Shown here: one piece after another, positions 34,610 to 46,974 of the stretch
Layout: every line of letters begins with the position of its first letter
How positions within the stretch are numbered: the stretch's first letter is position 1
Assembly (NCBI GenBank): GCA_003868215.1
Contig: QWDQ01000005.1
Coordinates: 124,001 to 188,000, forward strand
Direction: 5' to 3'
Length of the DNA: 64,000 nucleotides
Source: Pseudophaeomoniella oleicola
Taxonomy: Eukaryota; Ascomycota; Eurotiomycetes; Phaeomoniellales; Phaeomoniellaceae
Translations under genes and position numbers: made by a program
Notes under the pieces: model-generated
Database searches by the model: none
What the model was told of the DNA's origin: nothing
What the model saw: only the letters and a program-made list of their open reading frames with translations

Positions 34610-35101
34610 GCTTTCTGGGTATTTTCTAGCATTATAACATGTTTCCTTAGTGATATCGATATCCAAGAACTGGTCTTGCTGATGCGGATGTTGTTAGTTT
34701 GGGCAATGCCGTTCGTCGGTAGCACGACGAATCTACGTCAGCGTACAATCTAGCCGTGCATAGCAGTCTCAGATGTCCACAGACCCCTCGATAATTAGGT
34801 TGCGATCTGCTCTATCTAAAGGATAAACCGAGGATGATAGGACCATAGTGGCTTTGGTCGCAATAGAACAAGATAATACTGATCAAGTGTGCTGATATAC
34901 AATCTGACGTGCTGACCCTGAAGACTGGGTACTTGGAGTGGCAGCCGACAGTTACCATCAAATTATATTCAGTAGGGTGATTGACTTGCCCCATTTCCCC
35001 ACTCACATGTGCATCTCGACTTCGCTCCAGCCTTTACATATCTGCCGCGACTGATAAAAGACGCCTGTCGCAGTATCTCGAGGAGCCCAACCCCGCAGGA
35101 A
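34610..35101. other. Divergent XLF-cactin promoter region
   Basis: A 492-base intergenic region between two divergent starts, without a gene. No element stands out. Confidence 0.55.
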
Positions 35102-36911
35102 ATGGCCTCCGAATACCATGAGTCAGGAAGTCGCAAGAGGACACGGTCACGGTCCCCATCATCATCGCGGAATGCTTTCAAACATGCGCGGTCCGAGGGC
35201 CGTCCTAGTCGGCCAGATGCTGCGCGATCAAAAGGTCAACCATACTACTCTTCGAATGATCAAGTACGCCTGAATCAAATCCAAGAGGACGAAAGAATGC
35301 GCGAGTGGGTGGCGCAGGAGGACGCATTCGTATTGAAACAGGCCAAGAGAAAAGCTGAAATACGAGTCAAGGAACGGCGAGCACGGCCAATCGATTGGTT
35401 AACTGTGATGTTAAGGATCATTGACCCAACTCGAAACCCCCTGGATGAGGATGTTGAAGATGCTGAGCTCGATATTGTCGATCCTGAAGGTGTATTTGAA
35501 GGACTTGGTGAAAGCGAGCTCTCTGATCTGGAAAGAGATATTGACACTTTCCTAAACTTGGAGACTAATTCCAAAAACCGTGATTATTGGAAGGTATGTC
35601 TTTGGCAACCCTACAGATTGCACTGTGGCTAATCGCTTGATCAGACAATGAAGGTCATCTGCAGAGACAGACGGAAACAGTCACACCCGGAGGGGCGTGC
35701 CATGAGTTCGGTCTCGTCTGACATCGATCGTCTCCTAGGTCCCAAGACGTTTGAGGATCTTGAAAAATTAGAAGATCAAGTTAATCGCAAACTAGATTCA
35801 CATGAGCCAATAGACACAGACTACTGGGAATCCCTTTTACAGCGTCTACTTGTCTGGAAAGCAAAAGCGAAGCTGAAAAAGGTCTATGAAGCAATCATCG
35901 AGTCACGTCTGCAAGATCTTCGCTCGCAACAAGCAGACGCATCAATTGCGTTGGCAAGCCAACTTTCAGCTATTTCGGTACCATCATATGTATCATCCGG
36001 CAATAACACCACCCTGTCTGTAACATCGCCAGCCTACAATAAACTTCTAGATCCTGATGCTCTCCTACAATTGACGCAGGAAGATAGATCCTCGGCAGTC
36101 CCGGAAGATGAGGCGCAGTTTCTCCAACGAGTGGTAAGTCCCTCCGTATGTGGATCTCGTGGTATCAGTCTGCTGATTTAATCAGGCGGCGGATCGTCAC
36201 AAGATCATGAAACTGGGATATGTGCCCGCGAAGCAGCAACTTCCAGATACGCTACGGGGCCAGCAGGCAGCTGCCAACACCGAAATTGGGAAGATTGCGA
36301 GTGTTTCCAGGTTTGCCTCGATACCAAATGACGATTACTCACAAGCAACCAAGGATCTTTACGACAGGGAAGTCGCACGAGGTGTCGGAGACGACGAAGA
36401 AATATTTGCGGGCGAAGAGACTGTAGATACGACATCCAAGCATCTTTGGGCAGGGAAATACCGACCCCGTAAACCCAAGTATTTCAATCGTGTTCAAATG
36501 GGCTACGAATGGAACAAGTACAACCAGACACATTACGACCATGATAACCCTCCTCCGAAGGTCGTCCAAGGTTACAAATTCAACATCTTCTATCCCGATC
36601 TGATAGACAAGACGAAAGCACCCACCTTCAGGATCGAGCGAGAGGGGGGAAGGAAAAAGGGTCAATCTATTGCTCCGGCTGGGGAGGAGGACACATGTCT
36701 AATTCGGTTCATTGCGGGGCCTCCATATGAAGATATTGCATTCCGTATAGTTGACAGGGAATGGGACTACAGCGCAAAACGAGAAAGGGGCTTTAGAAGC
36801 AGCTTCGACAAAGGGATTTTGCAGTTGCATTTTCAATTCAAGAAGGTAAGTCTCAATACAGGCTTGCAGGGTTAACAATGCTGACAATCTCAGGTATATT
36901 ACCGAAAATGA
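35102..36911 (+). CDS. Cactin, splicing-associated protein, four exons
   Basis: Protein of 552 residues; exons 35102-35593, 35645-36133, 36186-36845 and 36894-36911, with introns of 51, 52 and 48 bases. The last exon is only 18 bases (VYYRK and stop). The N-terminus is RS-like (SRKRTRSRSPSSSR). The middle cactin domain shows KAEIRVKERRARPIDWL and a long acidic helical segment. The C-terminal cactin domain is unmistakable: GKYRPRKPKYFNRVQMGYEW, KYNQTHYDHDNPPPKVVQGY, FNIFYPDLIDK and FIAGPPYEDIAFRIVDREW. Cactin acts with the spliceosome in fungi and animals. An in-frame start 31 codons upstream exists, but its peptide is not cactin-like. The neighbouring gene, XLF, is divergent; PRP8 lies 7 kb away. 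Confidence 0.95.
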
Positions 36912-38130
36912 GCGCTGCTCATCTGATCTGGTTCGATCCAGCAGCGGCATTGTTGCGGTGAGCTGGGACTACACAAACTTGGGCTGCAGAAACTGTTTAC
37001 AGGAGATGCACGAAGCTGACGCTAGGCACCTCTTCAGTGTCAATATTCCGTGACACCAGGAACCTGAACAATGAGCTGCATGTCATGCAAAATGCTTTGC
37101 AGTATCTCTTCGTCTGCAGACAGACAACGGAAAATTTCTCCCAGCTCAGCCGCATGCATGAGAGTAGCGAAATGCCAAGCATACGCGGCTCTTGAGACGG
37201 CTTTACATAGCAGCTTCATATAAAAGCGGTGAACTTCAAGAGCGAAGGAATCCTATCTAGAGCAATTTAGCCTTTGGTAAGGATAATGGGATGTAGTAAG
37301 CCGTCCTCTCTTGTTCCGCCAGTCGCATTATGAGACTTAAGCCGTGATATAGGGAATGCTGACCTGAAATTTTTCGTATTCGCAGATTTGCTTTGCCTTG
37401 ACGTGCAAATCCACCTGATTTTCTTCGTTTGTTCGTGCGACCTGCAAGGTCGCCATAGTCGCCTTTGAGGCGGCTGATGGTATGACAAAGGAGTATCTGC
37501 AGCATGTCTGCCTGGGGATTGCAATACCTGCTAATGCAAGAGCCCGTCTCTTTGCCGGTCTTTGATCCTATTTGCTGTACGGTTTGCTCCCATTCCCATG
37601 CGTGAAAAGAACATGCATGGACCTGCATGATCATCCTGATCTTTGACATTACCGGCTACCAACGGGAACGGTATCATATCTCACATACCGTTTCAATCTA
37701 CCAAGCCTGTAAATGTGTAGCATTGGTGTCCTGGGACAGAGAGTTGTAGGTGAGCGAGCTGTGTTCGGCGGTCTTAAGGATGCATCAACTGTGTTTGCAC
37801 GGGTGGAAGTGCAATATGACGTTCCGTCGGAATAGTGCTCAGTTTCCATGTCAAGTCTTGTAAAGGTTGCTTGTGTCACTAACCTGATCAATGGAATACC
37901 TTCGCATGGTCTCCTTCCTGTCGCTCTCCTTTGTTTCCCCTGCTGATGGCCCAGAGCTTATCTACTGTGCCTTTTCCAATTGTCTATAAATTCCTCTTCC
38001 TTTCACTACCAATCGTATAGTCTGCTCGCTGAAAGTAGCGAAAGACAAGCTCAATCTATCAAGGCTCAGGGCAGACACAATCACAGCACAGCGAACGGAT
38101 CTAGTTGCAGACATCGTGGAAGACGGATCT
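36912..38130. other. Forkhead upstream region
   Basis: There is no convincing gene in 1.2 kb. A pyrimidine-rich acceptor-like gttgcag at about 38105-38110 suggests a 5'-leader intron of the forkhead gene. Minus-strand open frames of 85-130 codons near 37260-37650 match nothing known. Confidence 0.5.
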
Positions 38131-39513
38131 ATGGATACCAAGCATTCAGCAGCGTCAGAGATGATGTTGGGTCACTCCCCGCAGAAGAGCAGCACGTCTC
38201 CTTCGCCTTGGACGACCTCTACCCAAAGTAGCATTGACGACACTCAACTTCCTTTTCTGGGACAAGGCTGGATGTCTACATCACCTCCACCATCCCAAAG
38301 CCATGCCGACGCAAACTATGCCAGCGCGGCACATGTTCCACACAATTCCCTCTTTGCTCTCTATGATACTGCAGTCTCCCTTGACTCTGGGCCAGACGAT
38401 GTTCGTCATCTTGCCTTTCCGAATGATGCAACGATACCGAGGAGTCACCCAGCAGAACCCGATTGTAAACGGTCTTTCAGGTATGCGGATATGCCTATGG
38501 CTCAATCACCTGAGCACGAACCTTGCCACGACATCGATGCGTACTCTTATCCTTACAGTCCTATGCAACGTAGTGGCTACGAACGCTCAGTCACGAATGG
38601 ACGCTTGCTCGAATGTTTACCATTTCCTGCTGTATTGTCAGGTGCAATGTCACCATCGCTGTCTCGATCGGATACCCCAAGCGAAGGGACCTCGGTTTTA
38701 ACACCAGGCTTTGGTGAATCTGCTTCGTCGTACACCAGTGACGATGGTCATCCCGATCCCCCTTACGCGCAACTCATCTACAATGCCATGATGAGGTCCA
38801 GGAATTATCGTATGACGCTTCAAGAGATCTACGAATGGTTTAGACAAAATACAAATAAGGCAAGAGGTGGTTCAAACGGGTGGCAGAATAGTATCCGACA
38901 TAACCTCTCAATGAACCATGTAAGTGAACGCAATTTGCGAGGTCACCATTCAGAACGCTAAGTACAAGTCCAGGCATTCAGAAATGAGAAATGTGCCAGT
39001 GACGGAGCTGGCAGTCGCTCGAAAAGACCAAGCAACATATGGGTATTGACTGAGCAGGCCATTCGGGAAGGCGTGCAGTCCACAACGAGATTTCGAACTG
39101 CGAGCAAGAGACTCAGGTCGAGTGTTCCGAAATCCAGGAGGGCGGCGAAGCTCCAGCGGCGATACCAACAGTCGCCTCACTCCCCCGACCTTCACACAGG
39201 CTTTGTTCTACCACAAGCTGTTGCACCCAATACTTGGCCAGATCTTCCCGTCACGTATTCGCCACGAACAGTGATCGATCAATCTTGGAACCCAGGTGCC
39301 GAGCATAGCTTTTGGAACCCTACTAAGCACGGCATGGAACATATCACTACAGCACCCCATGATGATTTCCCTTTATTTATACCTCAAGCTCGAGATTCTG
39401 CTCACGGCGAGAGTATCGTCGCACCCAAGCCTATCCGAACCTACCCTGCTGATGGGCTTGAGACGGGTTCGCGCACAACCGACGCCGGAAAATATCATCT
39501 GCCGCTCATGTAA
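38131..39513 (+). CDS. Forkhead (winged-helix) transcription factor, two exons
   Basis: Protein of 442 residues; exons 38131-38919 and 38974-39513, intron 54 bases. The forkhead domain lies at about residues 209-290: PPYAQLIYNAMMRSRNYRMT, then LQEIYEWFRQNT, the recognition helix GWQNSIRHNLSMNHAFRNE (spanning the intron) and a wing region with NIWVLTEQA. The N-terminal 200 residues are Ser/Pro-rich, with a segment rich in Thr/Ser just before the domain; the C-terminus is low complexity. The upstream in-frame GTG at 38116 is not used as a start; the ATG at 38131 is. It differs from the classic KPPYSY opening, so it may belong to a fungal-specific subfamily. A nuclear regulator is inferred; targets are unknown. 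Confidence 0.88.
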
Positions 39514-42500
39514 TACCAGGTCGCCAGCAAAGGTGCCCTGTGGAACGGTTCTAACCAAATTCCGATGGCTTACCCGTGCATGGATGGAGGGAACGACGCA
39601 ACCTGGATCTCGGATTTTCTCCTGTTTACAGTGTGGCCTAGAGGCACTTCTCCTTTTCTGTCTTGGCCGTACCCATAGAGGCCTGTTATTGCAGGTAGTT
39701 TCCGATAGATTTCCGATTGGAGTTCGAGCTTTTGATCTGGATGGCCTCTCTGGATTATGTCAGAGTCGTCGCTGCGTCTTCTGGTAGAACAGTTGGTATC
39801 TCATGAAGTTTCAGTCCGCATCTTGTTCTGCCCCCTTTCTATATTAGGTACGCATATCAAAAAGCTGTAAAGCTAGTCCTCGTATTGATTTTTTTACAAC
39901 GATACTGATATCAGTATTGGTCAGAGAATGTAGGGCTACTCTTCGAGTCGCAGTATCTGGGTAGTGGAAAGTATGGAAGGAATGGCGAATCATTGAGGTT
40001 AATCCGCTGTCACTAACGGTTCTGCATAAGCACATGTCGCACCCCGAGGGATGCCAATGCAAGTCACACGCCGAGCCAACCCTGTTTGGGGAGCAATGAC
40101 GCTGGCCGGCAACGGCCAGGTGGCATATGACAGATCATATTGCTCTTGGTGATATATTTATTGGCAGGTACTTCGGTTAATCGAAGTGACGCACTGAGGT
40201 TCGATGAGCGAAGAGGCTCAAGGAATGACACAGCGTGCATTTATGTGCGATATTGACGCACCGGATCCGATCCAGACCACCGCTGCATTGACACGTTGAA
40301 ATCACTTTTACAACTATAAGAACCAGCTAGTACCCAGGGAGAGACCTTATCCGGTACATCGTATGATGACCAAGTTGCAACATTGGTTCCTTCGTTTTGA
40401 GAATGTAGCTACCCTAAGGATCGACCTACAGCAGATGCGCCTGATCAGTGGGCACAGCACCTGGAGACAGAGATGGCTGTGCGATGGCAATGGCAGACAT
40501 CAAATGCCCGGGATTGGCTTGATGGATGAACATCTCAACGAACGAACCGCAGGAAGGAGGTGGTGGCAATACCAGAGAACTGGATATCTCGCTATCGAGC
40601 GGGATCTTAGAGTCCGTAAGATGCTACACTTGACAATTTGCAATGCTACGAGTGAGCTTTACAGGGACGTGCATCACGACCAGCTGCAGCAGCAGGCTCA
40701 AAAAGCCGGGATGGGTTCGGACGGACCAAACCCCTGAATTGGATGCCGTGCACTACTCTCAAAAGCAGGCAGCGGAGCCTCCTTTCGGCATCCCAAATGC
40801 TGGGCATTTGATCAATATCTCGGCAAAGCAGTCTGATTTCTTGGTTATACGTGAACGTACCCATATGTGCATACTGGATGGTCCCAGAGCATGGGTCTCT
40901 CAGGTCACTCATACATGACCCTTCTCCTAAACCGACAACAAACAAAATGCAGGGAAGGATAGTCTGCGAGGCTCTGCATTATATGGTTTCAGTGGATGAA
41001 TAGTCTCCGACTATTCTTTGACAACCACCAATATCCTCTGGCATACACTGACTGAGCAGACTTCCCCTGCTAGAGGCTGCAACGAAGGGAGGTGGCACTT
41101 TCCATAGATGCTCTTCACTTTCCCCGAACCCCTCTTGATATTCTACATCGCATTCTACAGTCTGAGCGGCTCTCGAAACGGTGGTGGAAACCCGGTGAGG
41201 CAGGCAAGCCATAGCCATCAGGTTTAATTCATGGTGGGTGGATGTCGAGTAAGGTCTGCATGTAGCCGGAGACGGAGAGCCATGCACATATCCAGACACT
41301 TGCGAGCTTCTTCCGAAGTACATCTCGCTTGGCAAACTCCGGTGTCGCTTCCCAATTGAACACGCCAAATGAGGATTCCTGCAATGGTCGACGTATAAGA
41401 GAAGACATCAGCACCTCCTTCCTCCTATCTTGAGGTGGTTCAGCGCAGCATCAGTGGAAAACCTTGGATTGTTGGACGCGTAGCGCCATCATGGAGCAGT
41501 CGAATACCACTCGATCCGAAAAGTGTCAACCCTAGTGTACGTGACCATCATCCATTCGCCGAAGTAGCGACAGAGAGCAGCAGATGGTTCATTGGAGGGA
41601 TGCCAACTATTTGACTGCAGCCACCGCGTCTCCTTTAGGGAGGAGGTGACAGCCATCACAGCTGTCGAAAACATCCTGTGGATGTATGACAACGTGGAAT
41701 GCTATAAGCCAATTTATCGCCAAGGTCAGCAAGACACTGCCGTGTAGGATGGCAGATGCAAAGCTGCGAGGTTCAAAGGACATATATTGCAGGTCCATAT
41801 GTACGATGTAAGCAGCCGTGCTGTGAAGATATCGATCCCAGCAACAGATGCAGCCAAGCAAGGCAACCCGAATACTATTCCATACCGTCTTCTTCTGATC
41901 TGTTTTCACCCTTTTCAACGTCACTTCTGGCATATTATTATCCAAGGCATGGTAATTAATCCATCTAAGTTGACTAAGTCAATTTGCTCTTTTGTTGAAA
42001 TCGTCCAAATTGCCGGTGCCGCACCAGTGAAACTTTCCATCTACGACCATCTACGACCATCTACGACCATCTACGACTATGACTTACTATAATGTCGTAC
42101 TACGGTACTTGCAATTCCTGGGGGAGGATGAATGGGACTAAGTTACCACTGAGTAAGGCGTTTGGCATAAACAAATTTCCACCTATCAAAAGTCTTCTCT
42201 ACATGAAACACCCTGTCGATCTTCCACCACTTCCCATTTCCCTCACTTGAGACATCTTTCCATGTTCAACTTGCAATCTTCATTGAGGAGAACGCCTTGC
42301 ATTTCTCCGTGTATTTCAGCCGTTCGTTCTGTGTGACGGGTCCAGAACCTACGCATTACCACTCTATGAGTCCACAATCAATATCAGAAGGAGCGAAGAG
42401 TAATCTCGACTCCTTTTGTCACATCGCCATTGGAACTTCTCCTCAAGGAGGAATCATAGATGATAGATTACAGAGCGAGGCTTCCATGGCCACATGGATC

Positions 42501-42699
42501 CGAAAGTGCCTTGATGACACCAGTCTAGAACCCCAAAGCTGAACAAGCGTTCCCTTCGATCTATATCTGAATCGTTACCCCGCTTCTTTCAATGTCCTTG
42601 CGTGGTTATTTCTTTCGGTCTTGACTTCAAATCGCTGCAGACTCCTTGGGTTTCTTCCTCCCTGGTAATATTCCTCTGGCGACTACTGAATCGGCCGCC
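39514..42699. other. Gene-free region between forkhead and GH28
   Basis: No gene is supportable in 3.2 kb. The longest frames (for example 40363-40737 on + and 40979-41368 on -) overlap one another and resemble no family. A four-copy 10-mer tandem repeat lies at 42037-42076. The right end is the GH28 promoter. Confidence 0.5.
42037..42076 (+). repeat. (CCATCTACGA)4 minisatellite
   Basis: Four perfect 10-base units followed by a decayed half unit (ctatgac). Too short and without spacers, so it is not a CRISPR array. Confidence 0.85.
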
Positions 42700-44187
42700 A
42701 TGCATTTCATTATGACAAGTTTCATGTGGTTCGCCTTCGTGCTACAGGCTCTCATCGGAGATGTATCTGCAAAGTCAGCACCAGAGTCTATTGCACGAGC
42801 TGTGAAGCCGGCGAGGCAACCCTCATCTCGCCCGAATGTACTTGCACACCCATACCAGCCGCGGCAACCACCAGCCGCATCTCCGAACAGGACCAAGGTG
42901 TGCTACGTCCAAACACATGATGACGGTGCCACAGATGACAGTCAATACATTTTGGAGGCTATTAATGACTGCAACAACGGTGGACATGTCGTATTTGAGC
43001 AAGGGTCCGAGTACATCGTCGGGACCGCACTTGATTTGACCTTTCTCGAACACATTGACCTGGGTGAGCTATTTCCCTTGGAGTTACTGCATACTCGAGG
43101 CGCTCTCTTCTTAACTGTCACTTCTCGATCCGCAGTGAGCTATAACCCTTTGTTTCGTGGGCTAATGTACATTCTAGACATCCAGGGCACTATTCTTTTT
43201 ACCAATGACACCGACTACTGGCAAGCCAACGCTTTCAAGCTGATCTTCCAGAATGCGACATCATTTTTCCAGCTGGGAGGGACGGATGTCAATGTATACG
43301 GAGGTGGTACGATCAACGGAAATGGCCAAGTTTGGTATGATCTATATGCCGAAGACATCTATATACTCCGCCCGATCCTGTTTGGGACAGTCGGCCTGCA
43401 CTCCAGCACAATATCTAACTTGTCACTTATCTACTCACCGCAATATTACAACTTCGTCGCCAACTCAACGAGTGTGACATTTTCCGACATTTTCATTACC
43501 GGCTATTCGAGATCGAGCAATACCGCGAAAAACACTGACGGGTGGGATACTTATCGTTCGTCTTCGATCACTATCCAAAATTCTGTCATAAACAACGGCG
43601 ACGACTGCGTGTCCTTCAAGCCAAATAGCACAGACATAGTTGTGCAAGGGTTGAGCTGCAACGGCTCGCACGGCATTTCCGTTGGATCGTTGGGTCAATA
43701 TCCCGGCGAGGTTGACCTGGTGGAGAATATCTACGTGTACAATATCAGCATGGAGAATGCCAGTGATGGCGCAAGGATCAAAGTATGGCCTGGAAATTCA
43801 GCGGCACTCTCTGGGGATCTACAAGGAGGAGGTGGTACTGGTTCGGTCAACAATGTTACGTACGACACTATGACCGTCACCAACGTGGATTACGCTATAG
43901 AGGTCACCCAGTGCTATGGCCAGAGGAACATCACACTTTGCAATGAATCACCATCAAACCTGACAATTCGGAACATCATTTTCAATAACTTCAGGGGAAC
44001 AACCTCTGGCAGATATAGCCCTCTTGTGGGCAATATCGTATGTTCAAGTGAACAAGCTTGCGGAAACATCACAGCAACTAACATAGATGTTACTGGTCCC
44101 CATGACTCGAATGCATTCACCTGTATCGACGTGGACGATAGTCTCCTACACGTCAACTGTACGACTGACAACAGGGGTTACAACTAG
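42700..44187 (+). CDS. Secreted GH28 exopolygalacturonase-like enzyme, two exons
   Basis: Protein of 457 residues that should release galacturonic acid from pectin ends outside the cell. The start at 42700 sits in a strong gccgccATG context and opens a hydrophobic signal peptide ([17 protein letters not shown]). Exons are 42700-43063 and 43178-44187. Removing the 114-base intron creates LDIQGTILF, the conserved GH28 join. Catalytic motifs appear in order: NTDGWD (Asp about 242), NGDDCVS (Asp 263-264), [11 protein letters not shown] (His about 286) and ARIKVWPG (Arg 321, Lys 323). The [11 protein letters not shown] form and the spacing favour exo-acting enzymes over endo-polygalacturonases; a rhamnogalacturonan-acting GH28 is less likely. 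The intron is stop-free and a multiple of three. Confidence 0.9.
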   Translation: MHFIMTSFMWFAFVLQALIGDVSAKSAPESIARAVKPARQPSSRPNVLAHPYQPRQPPAASPNRTKVCYVQTHDDGATDDSQYILEAINDCNNGGHVVFEQGSEYIVGTALDLTFLEHIDLGELFPLELLHTRGALFLTVTSRSAVSYNPLFRGLMYILDIQGTILFTNDTDYWQANAFKLIFQNATSFFQLGGTDVNVYGGGTINGNGQVWYDLYAEDIYILRPILFGTVGLHSSTISNLSLIYSPQYYNFVANSTSVTFSDIFITGYSRSSNTAKNTDGWDTYRSSSITIQNSVINNGDDCVSFKPNSTDIVVQGLSCNGSHGISVGSLGQYPGEVDLVENIYVYNISMENASDGARIKVWPGNSAALSGDLQGGGGTGSVNNVTYDTMTVTNVDYAIEVTQCYGQRNITLCNESPSNLTIRNIIFNNFRGTTSGRYSPLVGNIVCSSEQACGNITATNIDVTGPHDSNAFTCIDVDDSLLHVNCTTDNRGYN

Positions 44188-44827
44188 AGAGGCGTCCTGC
44201 AACCCGGCATGGAAGACATGGGCCTTTGAGGTGCGATGTAGAGCACAATAGGACTGGGATAATATCATTCTATGTATCAAAAGTTCAAAATTTGCATATT
44301 AATGACAGTACCTGCGTTGACAGTTGTTGATGCCTTGCGTAGTCCAACGTAGGATAGCTATATCGGAGAACGAGTCCGGACCCATGACACTCTACAGTGC
44401 GAACGACTTCAGGTCGCGCGACCTTGGAGATATACACATGGACAATAAAGAGTACATTATAAGAAGCAGCCAATACTACTATAGTTATTGACGAGAAACC
44501 GATCAAGGCCAAAGAACGATACTGGTAATGTAGCAATGCTGCCTTGAGTAACTTAATGCCATTAAAGGGGGGACGCGGAAGCAGAGAAACGGAACCGATT
44601 CCGCAGCAACCCAAAAGTGGCAAGTTAGGGCTAATCCGACCAAAAACCCTAGAATCGTAGCCCTCCCGGTGAAACGACGCTTTTCTTGCTCCAGTCCACG
44701 AGCGGGTAAAGGTACGATCGACGACAACATCAATTCGTTCGCCAATTCAACAACTACCTACCAACCCAACTTTTCCTCGAAACCCACCGAAACCACAAAA
44801 CCTCCTCTCACCTCACATACCATCACA
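44188..44827. other. GH28-RPS21 intergenic region
   Basis: The GH28 3' flank and RPS21 promoter. It contains AACCCTA at 44645-44651 (see separate entry). No gene was seen. Confidence 0.55.
44645..44651 (+). promoter_or_regulatory. AACCCTA ribosomal-protein promoter box
   Basis: AACCCTA about 180 bases upstream of the RPS21 ATG resembles the Homol-E/Tbf1-type core of ribosomal protein genes. The RPL34 promoter has a related ACCCTA. Confidence 0.4.
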
Positions 44828-45344
44828 ATGGAGAACGAAAAGGGTGAACTCGTTGATCTGTAAGTCTTTTTGCGCATTTACAGAATCCTCTTTGTCGTGC
44901 GCCGTCCTGTCGGGAGCTTCATGTCAAGCAGCTGTGTATCAACGAGGAGCAGAGTGGCGGCATGATGAATTCTACCCTTGCGCTCTTTTTGGAAAGCATT
45001 TCATTGATTACCGCTGCCTCAACCATACCCTTCAATCGCAACCCGCAGCTTCTCCAGCCGAGACGATAATCCCATTTCCTCGAATGCTAACCTCTTTGTC
45101 TACTCACAGCTACGTGCCACGCAAGTGCAGCGCAACCAACCGCATCATCAAAGCCAAGGACCACGCCTCCGTCCAGATCTCGATCGCCAAGGTTGACGAA
45201 AACGGCCGCTCGACCGGTGAAGTCCAGACATACGCCCTTTGCGGATTCGTCCGATCAAGAGCTGAGGGTGACGACAGCTTGAACCGATTGGCACAGAGGG
45301 ATGGATATTTGAAGAGCGTCTGGAGCGGTAGCTCCCAGAGGTAA
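44828..45344 (+). CDS. RPS21: 40S ribosomal protein S21 (eS21), two exons
   Basis: An 88-residue small-subunit ribosomal protein. Exon 1 (44828-44859) encodes [11 protein letters not shown] and exon 2 (45110-45344) continues with [20 protein letters not shown], matching the family exactly in order and length. The 250-base intron is the longest in the window; it has gctaac about 25 bases before the acceptor. The conserved [12 protein letters not shown] and a Gly-rich [16 protein letters not shown] segment confirm the assignment. The long first intron after a very short first exon is typical of fungal ribosomal protein genes. Confidence 0.96.
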
Positions 45345-46974
45345 ACAATCTGTTTTATCTTATGTATGGATGCATTGGACCTCTTGTGTGGAGAAACCGG
45401 GGAAAGGGAGATTTGCGGTGTGTTAGGGATGTGACTTTAGTGGGAGAATGAAGCAATGGCGAGCACAAGTACGATGTGAATGGATCGTGGACATCGTCAT
45501 GCTGGGTGAAATGCGTCGGGGAGGGGGCAGGAGAACATGGTCCACACAACGACGACCTCGTGCTGGCTCTCACGATCATGAAGCATGTGCTTTCCAGCGA
45601 AAAAAGAAAAGGGACAACGAAGGTTCGACGTAGCAGCAGAATCGCGTTCGTTGAGGAAAGTCATCTTTACCACATGAGCTAGGACCCCTTCGAAGGATCC
45701 TGTTTCGAGGTCATGATACAGCAGTACCAACCGAATCTTAAATGAATAAAGAACTAAAAAAAAAAAGGAGCCATCTTCAACTTCAACTTTTCCCTTCTTC
45801 TCCTTTGATAATGCATTTTATTTCCACTCGTTTTGTGCTTTTCTGCTTTTCTACCTACCAAGTTTTTTCATTCATGAACAAGAAAATCCCATCGTCGATG
45901 TTATGGAGAGAAAGTCCGTTGTTGCCCTTACCTTAAAACCTACAACTTCTACATACATGCACTTTTTCCTTTTTATCGAATATCAATCAAACCGATATCA
46001 AGCATGATGACGACGAAGAATCGAAAAATCGAAGAACTGTGAAAACACATATCTGAGCCAAGATTTTAAAAATCCATCATCTTAATACGCTCTGTCTCTG
46101 TCTGTCTGTCTGCTGACAATCTTTCCAAACTTCCAAACCTCGCCCCGGTCAAACACTTCCCTACCCCTTCCTTCCCTTTCTCCCATTTTTTTTTCTTCTT
46201 CTTTTTCTTCTTCTGCGGCGAATTCGCCAGCTTAACGACCCCAGGTCCCTCCTCCCGCCCCCCCACCAAAAACAGGAGGAAGGGAAAATCTGTATCACCC
46301 GTATCTGTGCTCCGATCCACGATCCTCATGATCACAGCTCTTCAGTAGGTGAATCCGTTAATCTCCCGGCCCTTCATTTTTCTTTCTTAGTAGCACCTCC
46401 TCCCACAATCATAGGGAGAAAAATAGAATCTAACTACCATACCCAGCTCTCACCAAACCCCCTTTTATACCACAGCAACCCGTTCTCTACACCACGGGAA
46501 ATTCGCCGCCGCTCCGCATCCGAAAACGAAGGAGTGGGGGAGTTTCAAGGGTGAGAGGAGAAGGGAGGAGAGAGGCATGAGGGAGGAGAGGGGACTGGCC
46601 TGGTATAGATTGGATTGGGGAGGGGTGCTGGTGGGCCGGTTTGTGAGAGAGTGATAGCGTTTTGTTTTCATGATCAAAAAGAGGACAGGGTATGGGACCG
46701 GGTAGGAAAACGGAGAAAATGGAAACAAACAGTAAGGGGTCTGTGGAAGAGGATGAATAGGAGAGGGTTAATGATCGATGAAACAGACGATAAAGAGAAA
46801 AGACTGGTATTCGACACGAAATGAGCTGAAGGGTATCATCATCTTTTTCGATCATATTCTTCCATGTCTATCATATCTCCTGTAACCATGCGTACATGGA
46901 TGTCTAACTCGAATAATAGCGATGTTTTCGTTATGGCACTGATCCGGAAACGGTGGGAACGTAATGGCGAGGTC
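45345..46974. other. Gene-free region between RPS21 and FRS2
   Basis: I see no gene in 1.6 kb. It holds homopolymeric and pyrimidine-rich tracts (poly-A near 45760, CTGT-type repeats near 46090-46110, T-rich near 46190-46210). These two genes converge here, so it is 3'-flank DNA. Confidence 0.5.

Noticed and set aside
40363-41368. Candidate small genes between forkhead and GH28
   Set aside because: Frames on both strands overlap, show no conserved motif and have no consistent exon structure.
42037-42076. CRISPR-like repeat array
   Set aside because: Units are directly adjacent with no spacers, in a eukaryotic sequence.
43063-43177. Stwintron (intron within an intron donor) in the GH28 gene
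   Set aside because: Removing the internal 72 bases and then the outer intron would delete one base too many and break the LDIQGTILF frame. A single 114-base intron keeps it.
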